DNA of 64,000 nt, from positions 62,001-126,000 of the forward strand of contig MWDF01000001.1 of assembly GCA_002070415.1 (NCBI GenBank), given 5' to 3'. Under the pieces are notes generated by a model, which saw only the letters and a program-made list of their open reading frames with translations, searched no databases and was not told the origin of the DNA. Positions within the stretch are counted from its first letter, which is position 1, and each line of letters starts with the position of its first letter. The DNA comes from Firmicutes bacterium ADurb.Bin153 (GTDB taxonomy: Bacteria; Bacillota; DTU025; MWDF01). A program made the translations under genes and the position numbers. This document shows positions 56,851 to 64,000 of this stretch, piece by piece.

Positions 56851-57155
56851 ATGTACCCGAACGAGAAGATAGAGAAAGCAATAGAGTTGCTAATCATATA
56901 TGACTACAGCATCGCCAGCATGAGCAGGCCGGGAAACCCATATGACAATGCTTTCGTAGAATCATTCTACCGGACATTGAAAACCGAGCTTATACAGGGA
57001 AGGCGGTTCCTAGACAAGGAGGAGGCCGAGAGGAGGATCTTCGAGTACATCGAAATCTACTACAACAGGAAAGGATGCATTCTTCGTTGGAGTATCAGGG
57101 CCCTGTGGATTACGAAAAGCGATTTAACAGCAATAATCTTAACCTTGTGTACTGA
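56851..57155 (+). pseudogene. Internally deleted and frameshifted IS3-family transposase
   Basis: Begins MYPNEKIEKAIELLIIYDYSI, like an IS3 OrfA start (AGGAGG before the ATG), then jumps to SMSRPGNPYDNAFVESFYRT, the OrfB catalytic-core end, and LKTELI...EYIEIYYNR. The middle of the element, roughly 1 kb in intact relatives, is missing. A one-base loss in the A-run at 57070-57072 shifts the frame. Restoring it gives R-K-R-M-HSSLEYQGPVDYEKRFN and a natural stop at 57153-57155. Non-functional. Confidence 0.8.
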
Positions 57156-57180
57156 ATTCTGTGGAAAGACCACTTAGTCA

Positions 57181-57525
57181 TTACAATAGAACACCTTTTA
57201 TAGTAACGATTATCACATTTACTACCCAGCTTATCCCCCACATATACTCCATCCCCAGCCCGAATCCCGCCATCAGCCCCGTGACCAGCCTCCTGGCGTT
57301 CGTCGACATGATGCCGAACCACCTCTGGATCCCCCAGTCGACGCCCATCGGTAAAACCAGCGCCAGCCCCAGTGCCCAATGTATCCTCACCCCGAATAAA
57401 AAGAGGACGACCGCCGCCGCGTGCCCCAAGTAGCTCCCGAAGCACCTCGCGCAGACGGGCATCCTCCGCCCTGCCACCACCAGGCACCTTTCCGGTATCT
57501 TGTGGCAGCTCATCATCCTCAGCAT
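57181..57525 (-). CDS. DUF2085 membrane protein
   Basis: A protein of about 114 residues with the DUF2085 pattern: SCHKIPERCLVVAGRRMPVCARC near the start (Cys-rich cytosolic or membrane-edge site), then three to four membrane helices including AAAVVLFLFGVRIHWALGLALVLP and a GVDWGIQRWFGIMSTNARRLVTGL loop. Function of the family is unknown. ATG 57525 follows AAGGA; GTG 57543, overlapping the upstream stop as GTGA, is an alternative. Its 3' end abuts the IS debris and is AT-rich, so the last residues (VVNVIIVTIKGVLL) may have been altered by the insertion. Confidence 0.75.
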   Translation of the reverse strand: MLRMMSCHKIPERCLVVAGRRMPVCARCFGSYLGHAAAVVLFLFGVRIHWALGLALVLPMGVDWGIQRWFGIMSTNARRLVTGLMAGFGLGMEYMWGISWVVNVIIVTIKGVLL

Positions 57526-57539
57526 GAAGTCCTTGCCTG

Positions 57540-57728
57540 TCACTTCCACCTGTGCCCGCAGCTCATGCATTCTTTGTGTTTATCATAGGCGTTAAGCATG
57601 CCGCACAGCATGCCTATCGGTCCCAGCAACGCCCAGCCGCAGCACCCGGTCCCCACGTCGTATCCCTTGTTCTGGAGCGTGACCGACGGGGAACCGCACT
57701 TCGGGCACCTTACCTCCTTACCCTCCAA
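57540..57728 (-). CDS. Small zinc-ribbon protein
   Basis: A 62-residue protein with two CxxC knuckles: CPKCGSPSVTLQ at the start and CMSCGHRWK at the end, enclosing a hydrophobic Gly-rich stretch (GTGCCGWALLGPIGMLCGML) that could be membrane-associated. This arrangement is seen in small bacterial zinc-ribbon proteins of unknown function. TTG 57728 has GGGAGG seven bases upstream. It is translationally close to the DUF2085 gene, suggesting a two-gene unit. Confidence 0.7.
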   Translation of the reverse strand: MEGKEVRCPKCGSPSVTLQNKGYDVGTGCCGWALLGPIGMLCGMLNAYDKHKECMSCGHRWK

Positions 57729-57802
57729 GGCGATACCTCCCCTGCTGATATACTCCGAAAATTGCTCCGATCATCCTCAGGCAACCGGCACAGGGCCGTT
57801 CC

Positions 57803-58177
57803 CTATTCCTTCCTCCAGAATGTCGTATAATCCGCCTTGTCCTGGATGTTGAACTCTATCATCCGCTTGAGGAGGGGATAATCGAAAGGTTTGTCCCAGG
57901 CGAAGCGAACGAATTTCTTGCCGAAATCGTAACCTTCTTTGTTTAGCTCCTCGGCGAAACGGTCCACGGCCGCGCCCTCCGGGGCGACGGCCAGGTGTTT
58001 CTTGGCGATGCTGAAGCCGATTATGAACGTGCCGTGGTCGGTGAACATCGGCTGGTTCCAGGCTATCTTCGGCACCAGGTCCGGGAAGGTCCTCCCCACC
58101 CAGTCCAGCACCTCTTCAGTGCGCATCCGGCTCTTCGGATCTTCGATGCCATCCAGGAAATCTGCGAAAACTTCCAT
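57803..58177 (-). CDS. DUF1801/YdhG-type iron-chaperone-like protein
   Basis: A 124-residue protein matching the YdhG (Fra, frataxin-like) group: FADFLDGIEDPKSRMRTEEVLDWV, PKIAWNQPMFTDHGTFIIGFS and AKKHLAVAPEGAAVDRF are the family signature. In Bacillus a member delivers iron for Fe-S and haem assembly; that role is assumed here by homology. The SD GAGGGGGTG precedes the ATG at 58177. Stands alone after guaA on the same strand. Confidence 0.9.
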   Translation of the reverse strand: MEVFADFLDGIEDPKSRMRTEEVLDWVGRTFPDLVPKIAWNQPMFTDHGTFIIGFSIAKKHLAVAPEGAAVDRFAEELNKEGYDFGKKFVRFAWDKPFDYPLLKRMIEFNIQDKADYTTFWRKE

Positions 58178-58318
58178 GCCGACACCCCCTCAAGAAGGTA
58201 TACGGCCCGCCTGCAATTTCCTCGTCGAGGGCGGACCGTCACCGAACGAAACTTACGCGGACCGCCGTTTCCTAGGCCGGCAGGACCTATTGAAACGCCT
58301 GCCGCTGCTTTCCCGAAG

Positions 58319-59866
58319 CTATTCCCACTCTATAGTCGACGGAGGCTTCATCGTGATGTCGTAGCACACCCTGTTCACGCCGTGGACCTCGTTCACGATC
58401 CTCGTCGATATCCTCTCAAGGACGTCGTACGGTATCTTCGCCCAGTCCGCCGTCATCCCGTCGTCGCTGATGACGGCCCTTACGGCCACGAGCTCAGAAT
58501 AAGTGCGTTTGTCGCCCATGACGCCAACGGACCTCACGCCCGGAAGCACCGCGAACGACTGCCATATCGACCTGTAGAGCCCCGCCGCCTTGATCTCCTC
58601 CGTCACTATGGCGTCGGCCTCCCTCAGCAACGAGAGCCTCTCCTCGTCGATCGCGCCTATCACCCTCACCGCGAGCCCCGGCCCAGGGAACGGCTGCCTC
58701 CACACTATGTCCTCGGAAAGCCCCATCGCGAGGCCGATCCTCCTAACCTCGTCCTTGAACAGGTACCTCAGCGGCTCGATCAGCTTGAAGCCCAGCTTCT
58801 CCGGCAAGCCTCCCACGTTGTGGTGGCTCTTTATCTTCACCGCGGTGCCCGCGGTGTCCGGCGCAGTGCTCTCTATGACGTCAGGATACAGCGTGCCCTG
58901 CACCAAGAAGTCGACCTTCCCGAGCTTCTTCGCCTCTTCCTCGAATACCCTGATGAACTCCTCGCCTATGATCTTCCTCTTGCGCTCAGGGTCCGTTATG
59001 CCCTCGAGCCTTCTGAGGAACCTCTCCTTCGCGTCCACGGTTATGAGGTTCATGTGGAAGTGCTGCCTGAACACGCTCTCCACCTGCTCGGCCTCGCCCT
59101 TCCTGAGAAGGCCGTGGTCCACGAACACGCACGTGAGGTTGTCCCCCACAGCCTTGTGCACCAGAACCGCCGCCACCGAGGAGTCCACTCCACCCGAGAG
59201 CGCGCACAGCACCTTGCCGCCGCCGGCCCTCTCCCTGGCGTCCGCGATCGCTTCTTCTATGAAAGAGCCCGGCGTCCAGTCGGCTGCCAGCTTGCACACC
59301 TCGAACAGGAAGTCGTTCAGTATGTCCTGGCCCTTTAGCGTATGTTTCACCTCGGGATGGAACTGCACCCCGTAGAGCATCCTCTTCCTGTCCTCCATCG
59401 CGGCGATCGGCGTGTTGTCCGACCATGCGGACCTGACGAACCCCTTGGGCATGTCCACGACGCTGTCCCCGTGGCTCATCCAGACGACCCCCACATCGCC
59501 TATGCCCTTGAACAGGCACGACGCCTCGTCCTTCATAAGCTCGGCCTTGCCGTACTCCCTCTTCTCGGCCCTTTCCACGCTGCCGCCCAAGTGCTTCGCC
59601 ATCAGCTGCATGCCGTAACAGATGCCCAGGACCGGCACACCCAGCGCGAATATGGCGGGGTCGACCTGCGGCGCCTTGTCCTCGTAGACGCTGGAGGGCC
59701 CCCCCGACAGGATTATACCCTTCGGGGCCATCGCCCTCACCTTGTCGGCCTTTATGTCGTGCTGGACGATCTCGCAGTATACGTCGGCCTCGCGCACGCG
59801 CCTCGCTATGAGGTTGCTGTACTGGGAGCCGAAATCGAGGATTATGACCAGTTCGTTACCTCTCAT
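58319..59866 (-). CDS. guaA: GMP synthase (glutamine-hydrolysing)
   Basis: A 515-residue GuaA that aminates XMP to GMP. The amidotransferase half has [34 protein letters not shown] (nucleophile Cys) and [11 protein letters not shown] (His/Glu). The ATP-pyrophosphatase half has the PP-loop [32 protein letters not shown] and the dimerisation end [19 protein letters not shown] 59866 lies 3 bases after hpt, giving a purine salvage/synthesis pair. Confidence 0.98.
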   Translation of the reverse strand: MRGNELVIILDFGSQYSNLIARRVREADVYCEIVQHDIKADKVRAMAPKGIILSGGPSSVYEDKAPQVDPAIFALGVPVLGICYGMQLMAKHLGGSVERAEKREYGKAELMKDEASCLFKGIGDVGVVWMSHGDSVVDMPKGFVRSAWSDNTPIAAMEDRKRMLYGVQFHPEVKHTLKGQDILNDFLFEVCKLAADWTPGSFIEEAIADARERAGGGKVLCALSGGVDSSVAAVLVHKAVGDNLTCVFVDHGLLRKGEAEQVESVFRQHFHMNLITVDAKERFLRRLEGITDPERKRKIIGEEFIRVFEEEAKKLGKVDFLVQGTLYPDVIESTAPDTAGTAVKIKSHHNVGGLPEKLGFKLIEPLRYLFKDEVRRIGLAMGLSEDIVWRQPFPGPGLAVRVIGAIDEERLSLLREADAIVTEEIKAAGLYRSIWQSFAVLPGVRSVGVMGDKRTYSELVAVRAVISDDGMTADWAKIPYDVLERISTRIVNEVHGVNRVCYDITMKPPSTIEWE

Positions 59867-59869
59867 GGC

Positions 59870-60442
59870 TTACTCCTTCTCCTCGTCGTTCCAGACGTAG
59901 TCCTTGGGTATCGCGATATAGGGTAGGTTGCGGAAGCGCTGCGCGTAGTCCAGCCCGTATCCCACCACGAACTCGTTGCCGACGGTGAAGCCGTTGTAGT
60001 CGGGTACGAGCTGCACCTTCCTCGCCACGGGCTTGTCCAGGAGCGTTATGACCCTCAAGGACGCGGGCTTCTGCCTTTCGAAATAGGCCTTGAGATACGA
60101 GAGCGTAAGCCCCGTGTCGATTATGTCCTCGACCAGGAGCACGTGCTTTCCTTCTATCGGCGTCTCGATGTCCTTTTCGATCCTCACGGTGCCGGACGAC
60201 TTCGTCGTGTTGCCGTAGCTTGCGGCCGCGATGCTGTCTATCCTTATGGGCACCACTATGCTCCTTATGAGGTCGGCGAAGAAGATCGAAGCTCCCTTGA
60301 GGACGAATATGACGACGAGCTCCTTGCCCGCGTAGTCCTCGCTTATCTGGGCGCCCAGCTCCTCGACGCGTTTTCTGATCTGTTCCTCGGTTATCAGGAC
60401 CTTCTTTATGTCCTCGTGCACGTTAGCGGAAAAATGCGCCAT
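59870..60442 (-). CDS. hpt: Hypoxanthine phosphoribosyltransferase
   Basis: A 190-residue PRTase with LVVIFVLKGASIFFADLIR, the PRPP loop HVLLVEDIIDTGLTLSYL, the flexible-loop ASYGNTTKSSGTVRI and the base-binding end VVGYGLDYAQRFRNLPYI. It converts hypoxanthine/guanine to IMP/GMP. SD AGGAGGG is about ten bases from the ATG. Lies 15 bases after comB. Confidence 0.97.
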   Translation of the reverse strand: MAHFSANVHEDIKKVLITEEQIRKRVEELGAQISEDYAGKELVVIFVLKGASIFFADLIRSIVVPIRIDSIAAASYGNTTKSSGTVRIEKDIETPIEGKHVLLVEDIIDTGLTLSYLKAYFERQKPASLRVITLLDKPVARKVQLVPDYNGFTVGNEFVVGYGLDYAQRFRNLPYIAIPKDYVWNDEEKE

Positions 60443-60457
60443 GGGTGGTTCTCCCTC

Positions 60458-61192
60458 CTACGCCCTTACGACGGCCGTCCTTCCTTCAAGCACGGTCGCC
60501 ACGGGCACAACGTTCAATATATCGGCCTTCGAGCAATACTCCACGTCTTGCTCGAAACCCTCTTCAATAAGGTATCCGGCGTGGTCGCACTTCTTTATGG
60601 AACCCGCAAGGTCGTGCCTGCAAGCCCTGTAGGCCGTAAGCGCCATCCAGGCCGGGTCCGTCATCAGGACCCCTTCCTTGATCATCCTTTCGACCATCAT
60701 CCCTGCGCATATAGCATCCTCGGCCCCGAACGTGCCGTCCTGCCCCGCGCACACGAGGATCATGTCCCTTCCGGTGGAAAGCAGGTATTCCGCCACCGCG
60801 GTCGCGTTCAGAAGGCTCGCCGCCGTAAGCAGCCTCGCGTCCGAGTAGCGGTCCAGCGCCTTCGTCCCGTTCGTCGTGGCCAGCACCAGCTTCTTTCCGG
60901 CCACCGCGTCCTCGCCGTACTCGAGCGGCGAGTTGCCGAGGTCGAACCCCTCCGGCCTTACGCCAAGCCTCTCCCCGCAAAGTAGCGCAGGGGCGAGTGT
61001 CATGGCCGCCTCCTTCGCCGCTTCCAGGCCCGACACGGGGAACACCGAGGAAGCTTTCGAGTGGAGCGCCTTCGATACCGTACTCGTGGCCCTCAGCACG
61101 TCTATCACGGCCACGGCGGATTCCGTATGGCTTAATACCGTCGCGGAATCTATCGTAAGCGCCACGTCCAGCTTCACGCGCGTCCCGTTCAC
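60458..61192 (-). CDS. comB: 2-phosphosulfolactate phosphatase (ComB) family protein
   Basis: A 244-residue ComB-fold phosphatase: VAVIDVLRATSTVSKAL near the N terminus, GERLGVRPEGFDLGNSPLEY, LATTNGTKALDRYS and ILVCAGQDGTFGAEDAICAG. In methanogens ComB makes sulfolactate for coenzyme M; in other bacteria its role is unclear. GTG 61192 overlaps the upstream stop (GTGA) and follows GGAGGG. It is lodged between cell-envelope (LCP) and purine-salvage genes, which does not reveal its substrate. Confidence 0.92.
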   Translation of the reverse strand: MNGTRVKLDVALTIDSATVLSHTESAVAVIDVLRATSTVSKALHSKASSVFPVSGLEAAKEAAMTLAPALLCGERLGVRPEGFDLGNSPLEYGEDAVAGKKLVLATTNGTKALDRYSDARLLTAASLLNATAVAEYLLSTGRDMILVCAGQDGTFGAEDAICAGMMVERMIKEGVLMTDPAWMALTAYRACRHDLAGSIKKCDHAGYLIEEGFEQDVEYCSKADILNVVPVATVLEGRTAVVRA

Positions 61193-62232
61193 TTCGACCC
61201 TCCGTTTTTGATGCCGTCTATCAGCTCGGCCGTCTTCTGCGAGTCAGCCTCCCAGTAGGGCCCGCTGAAACTGCCGGGAAGCGTCGTCGTCTTGAAGTTC
61301 CCGGGCCCGACCTTCAGCGCCCTCATCCCGATCGCGGCGTATTCGTACAGGTTCATGTCGTTCACCACGTACTTGTCGACGATCGCCTTGAACTCGTCCA
61401 GCTTTGTGACGGACGAGAAGCTCACCGTCTTCCTTATTATCGACATCACGAAGTCCTGCTGTCTTGACACCCTGGCTATGTCGCCGAGGGCGTCGTTCCT
61501 GAACCTTACGTAGGCCAGCGCGGTCTTGCCGTCCAGAAGCTGCCTGCCCGGTTTTAGGTCCAGCTTGTAGCCGCCGGCCGTGTCGGTGTACCTCATCCTC
61601 TTCTCTACGTCCACCTCGACGCCGCCGATTGCATCCACCAGGCCGACGAACGCCTCGAAGTTCACCTCGAGCCACCTGTCGACTTCCAGCCCCGTCAGCT
61701 TCTTCACGCCCTCGGCCAGCTCCGCGGGCGGGATGCCCTTGTAGAGGGAGTTGAACCTCACCCTGCTGCTCCTGCCGTTGGTACTGACTAGAGTGTCCCT
61801 GGGTATCGACATCAGCACCACGGTCCGGCTGTTCCTGGGCATCATGAGCAGCATCGTGGTGTCGGCCCTGCCGATGCTGGCGGTCGACCTGGTGGCGGGC
61901 CCCACGTAGTCTACGTCGGTGCCGACTATCATCATCGTGAACATGCCGTCGTCCCCCCAGGGGAGCCTCGACGGGAGCACTATGTAAAGATAGGCGCCCA
62001 GTGCCATCATGAAGGCGAGGAACACCGAAAGTACGATGCCCGCCGTAAGCCAGCCGCTGCGCCTCCTCTTCCTCTTGCTATCCGTACCGGACCCGGGCCC
62101 GTTGCCGCAAGGTGCGCCGAAGCGCTCCTCTTCCGGCCGCCCGGACGTTTCCGTCCCGGTGTCCCCGGTCCTTTCCTCTGGAATTCTCTCTTCCACTTCG
62201 AAATGGTCGCGTCGCTCGTTCTGATTTGCCAT
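61189..62232 (-). CDS. LytR-CpsA-Psr (LCP) family protein
   Basis: A 347-residue type II membrane protein: a polar cytosolic N terminus of about 65 residues, one membrane helix (GIVLSVFLAFMMALGAYLYIVL) and an extracellular LCP domain. The domain shows VGTDVDY, GRADTTMLLMMPRNSRTVVLMSIPRDTLV, RVRFNSLYKG, VGLVDAIGGVEVDVEKRMRY, LDGKTALAYVRFR and RVSRQQDFV. LCP enzymes transfer undecaprenyl-linked polymers onto peptidoglycan or other acceptors. ATG 62232 follows CGAGGTTGG. It lies 19 bases after tsaD and overlaps comB. Confidence 0.95.
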   Translation of the reverse strand: MANQNERRDHFEVEERIPEERTGDTGTETSGRPEEERFGAPCGNGPGSGTDSKRKRRRSGWLTAGIVLSVFLAFMMALGAYLYIVLPSRLPWGDDGMFTMMIVGTDVDYVGPATRSTASIGRADTTMLLMMPRNSRTVVLMSIPRDTLVSTNGRSSRVRFNSLYKGIPPAELAEGVKKLTGLEVDRWLEVNFEAFVGLVDAIGGVEVDVEKRMRYTDTAGGYKLDLKPGRQLLDGKTALAYVRFRNDALGDIARVSRQQDFVMSIIRKTVSFSSVTKLDEFKAIVDKYVVNDMNLYEYAAIGMRALKVGPGNFKTTTLPGSFSGPYWEADSQKTAELIDGIKNGGSK

Positions 62233-62251
62233 AATGTTCCAACCTCGCACT

Positions 62252-63256
62252 CTATATGACCTTCCAGGAAGGGTCTGCGTTCGCGTCCAGCGGAGAGCTT
62301 GCCCCGCTTCTGAGCCTGAAGTACCCAGCCGACGCTATCATGGCGGCGTTGTCCGTACAATACACCGCCTCAGGTATTATAAGCTCGGTGGAGGTCCTGC
62401 CGCAAAGCCCTTTCATGCGGGCTCTCAGCGCCTTGTTCGAGGCAACGCCCCCCGATACCGCGAGCTTTTTCAGGCCCGTCATCCTAAGGGCCTCTTTCGC
62501 CCTCTCTGCGAGAGTGTCCACCACGCTCTTCTGGAACGCGGCGGCGATGTCGGCCCTCTCCTTGTCGTCTGCGGCCTTCGCCGCCATCCTCACCGCCGCC
62601 GTCTTTATGCCCGAGAAGCTGACGTCCAGCGGATTGTCCCTTACGCTTATCTTCGCGAACCTCACGGCGTCGGGATCCCCCAGGGCCGCGAGCTTTTCGA
62701 GATTCGGCCCTCCGGGGTACGGCAGGCCCAGGGACCTTGCCACCTTGTCGAAGGCCTCCCCGGCGGCGTCGTCTCTAGTCCTTCCGAGCCTTTCGTACGA
62801 GCCGTGGGCCTTTATGACCGTGAAGTCGGTGTGGCCGCCCGAGACCGTAAGGCACAGGAAGGGCGGCTCCAGGTCCTCCCTTCCCAGGAAGTTCGCGTAT
62901 ATGTGCCCTTCTATGTGGTTCACTCCCACGAAAGGAAGCCCCGTCGCCCACGACAGCGCCTTCGCGTAGGCGAGTCCCACAAGGAGGGCCCCCACAAGGC
63001 CGGGGCCCTGCGTCACAGCTATGCCGTCGAGCTCCTTGAAATCCCTTCCGCCCATCGCCTCGCCGACCACCGGGACTATGGCCTCCACATGCCTCCTGGA
63101 CGCTATCTCTGGCACCACCCCGCCGTAAATCCTATGCTCTTCCATCTGGGACGCGATCACGCAAGACAGCACGCGCCTCCCGCCTTCGACCAGCGAGGCC
63201 GACGTCTCGTCGCAGCTGCTCTCTATGCCTAGCACCAGGGCGCCTTCTTTTATCAT
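62252..63256 (-). CDS. tsaD: tRNA N6-threonylcarbamoyltransferase TsaD
   Basis: A 334-residue ASKHA-fold enzyme installing t6A37 on ANN-decoding tRNAs. Metal site NHIEGHIYANFL, opening VLGIESSCDETSASLVE, PGLVGALLVGLAYAKALS, LTVSGGHTD, AGEAFDKVARSLGLPYPGGP, LAVSGGVASNKALR and CTDNAAMIASAG are all intact. ATG 63256 overlaps the rimI stop (ATGA). Works with TsaB encoded two genes upstream. Confidence 0.98.
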   Translation of the reverse strand: MIKEGALVLGIESSCDETSASLVEGGRRVLSCVIASQMEEHRIYGGVVPEIASRRHVEAIVPVVGEAMGGRDFKELDGIAVTQGPGLVGALLVGLAYAKALSWATGLPFVGVNHIEGHIYANFLGREDLEPPFLCLTVSGGHTDFTVIKAHGSYERLGRTRDDAAGEAFDKVARSLGLPYPGGPNLEKLAALGDPDAVRFAKISVRDNPLDVSFSGIKTAAVRMAAKAADDKERADIAAAFQKSVVDTLAERAKEALRMTGLKKLAVSGGVASNKALRARMKGLCGRTSTELIIPEAVYCTDNAAMIASAGYFRLRSGASSPLDANADPSWKVI

Positions 63257-63717
63257 GGCCTAATCCTTTCAGAAAACCGGCACCACATAATGACCGCGTC
63301 CTCCCCGTTGTCCTCGTAATAATCCGGCCTTATCCCGGCGCTTGCGAATCCCATCGAGGCGTAGAGCGCCCTTGCGGTAAGGTTTGAGACCCTCACCTCA
63401 AGCGTCATCGCGGATACGCCCTCGGACTTCGCGAGCTTCACCAGCTCCTCCATGACGCGCCGGCCATGGCCCTTCCCACGCATGTCGGGCCTCACCGCGA
63501 CGTTAGTTATGTGGGCTTCGTCGAATATCCTCCAGTAGCCCGCATAGCCCACGACCGCCCCGTCCTCGATCGCCACTATGTAGCGCGCCGCGCGGTTTGC
63601 CAGCTCCGCCTCGAAGGCCGCCTCGCTCCAGGGGCACGCGAAGCTCTGCTCCTCGATCCTTGCGACCGCCTTCACGTGCCTTGCCGACATCATCTCGAAA
63701 GTAGGCAGGTTCAGCAC
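63253..63717 (-). CDS. rimI: Ribosomal protein alanine acetyltransferase RimI family (GNAT)
   Basis: A 154-residue GNAT acetyltransferase: IEEQSFACPWSEAAFEAEL, VVGYAGYWRIFDEAHITNVAV, acetyl-CoA loop RGKGHGRRVMEELV and LEVRVSNLTARALYASMGF. RimI acetylates the N terminus of ribosomal protein S18; its place between tsaB and tsaD is the common bacterial order. GTG 63717 lies within the end of tsaB (7-base overlap) with GGGGGG close by; an ATG about 9 codons further in is a possible alternative. Confidence 0.9.
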   Translation of the reverse strand: MLNLPTFEMMSARHVKAVARIEEQSFACPWSEAAFEAELANRAARYIVAIEDGAVVGYAGYWRIFDEAHITNVAVRPDMRGKGHGRRVMEELVKLAKSEGVSAMTLEVRVSNLTARALYASMGFASAGIRPDYYEDNGEDAVIMWCRFSERIRP

Positions 63718-64000
63718 TTCCCCCCGCACTTTACCTCGGCTTCGGAACGCTTTATGTAGTAGGGCGAAAGCCCGGCGGCGTCCACGAGGCCGCCCTCTTC
63801 CATCTTGGCCAGCCCGCACATGCCCACCTTGGAGGGCCTTATCGTCGCGTCCTCGCCGGACGGTACTATCATCAGCCCGCAGGTAAGCGCCTTCAGCGCT
63901 TCGATGTTCGCGAGCGCCCCGTCGCCCCTTACATGGCACTTTACCCCGCCTTCGGCTATCGCCAGGCCTATCTCCTCGGCCGATAGCACCGAAGGCCCTT
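63711..64000 (-). CDS. tsaB: TsaB, C-terminal part, cut by window edge
   Basis: The last 96 or so codons, open in frame to the window edge. GLVDAAGLSPYYIKRSEAE is the typical TsaB C terminus, and the location before rimI-tsaD supports it. TsaB is the non-catalytic partner of TsaD in t6A synthesis. The GTG at 63989 is internal, not the real start, because the frame continues upstream (GPS before it). Confidence 0.85.
   Translation of the reverse strand, partial: GPSVLSAEEIGLAIAEGGVKCHVRGDGALANIEALKALTCGLMIVPSGEDATIRPSKVGMCGLAKMEEGGLVDAAGLSPYYIKRSEAEVKCGGKC

Noticed and set aside
56703..56897. 64-codon minus-strand open frame in the IS region
   Set aside because: It is out of frame with the recognisable OrfB end on the same strand (stop at 56689); the other frame gives the real transposase similarity.

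Overview
The window is a GC-rich bacterial chromosome segment (about 60% or more GC by eye over most of it) with heavy use of AGG arginine and ATA isoleucine codons. The gene set is that of an anaerobe: B12-dependent ribonucleotide reductase (nrdJ), an indirect Gln/Asn-tRNA route (gatCAB beside gltX), TRAP-TAXI transport and amino-acid catabolic genes, and no respiratory genes. I would place it among amino-acid-fermenting anaerobes such as Synergistota or high-GC Clostridia-like Bacillota. This assignment is inference; no rRNA or unique marker is present.

Layout. 1-14 kb: 5' end of polA (minus), a secreted DUF4139 protein, nrdJ, a gamma-glutamyltransferase (minus), then a four-gene plus-strand operon: a Tgt-family enzyme, an ArmA/RmtB-like 16S rRNA methyltransferase, rsmI and a membrane-anchored HExxH (DUF4932-like) protein. 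A MacAB-type exporter (adaptor, ATPase, permease) follows on the minus strand, then a secreted DUF4352-like protein. 14-23 kb: pfpI diverging from a heat-shock cluster hspR-dnaK-grpE-dnaJ-clpB, then a secreted SH3/NlpC-P60-like protein whose catalytic Cys and His both look replaced. 23-33.6 kb: a GGDEF protein and the operon gltX-pcrA-ligA-gatC-gatA-gatB (minus). 33.6-35.5 kb: two tandemly duplicated lipoprotein genes with a remnant of a third repeat. 35.6-39.3 kb: eamA-tldD-pmbA. 39.4-48.4 kb: two paralogous marR-ABC-ABC cassettes, each encoding a probable asymmetric heterodimeric exporter.

48.9-57.2 kb is visibly richer in A+T (about 45% GC by eye) and looks like an acquired island. It holds a distant paralogue of the tandem lipoproteins and a six-gene minus-strand operon: PAS/HTH regulator, RidA, D-glutamate-cyclase-like DUF4392 protein, TAXI binding protein, fused TRAP permease and M24 peptidase. 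Its right edge is a graveyard of insertion-sequence fragments (56.4-57.2 kb). Beyond it, GC-rich housekeeping resumes on the minus strand: DUF2085 and zinc-ribbon genes, ydhG, and a long operon tsaB-rimI-tsaD-LCP-comB-hpt-guaA running in from the right edge.

The most notable items are (i) an ArmA/RmtB-family G1405 methyltransferase in a housekeeping RNA-modification operon next to rsmI, (ii) the TRAP/DUF4392/RidA/M24 catabolic island, (iii) an undescribed lipoprotein family with fresh tandem duplication, and (iv) a probable NlpC/P60 pseudoenzyme. Many genes overlap at ATGA/TTGA/GTGA junctions, and TTG starts are common. Start codons below were chosen from visible Shine-Dalgarno (SD) sequences and often differ from the longest open frame.
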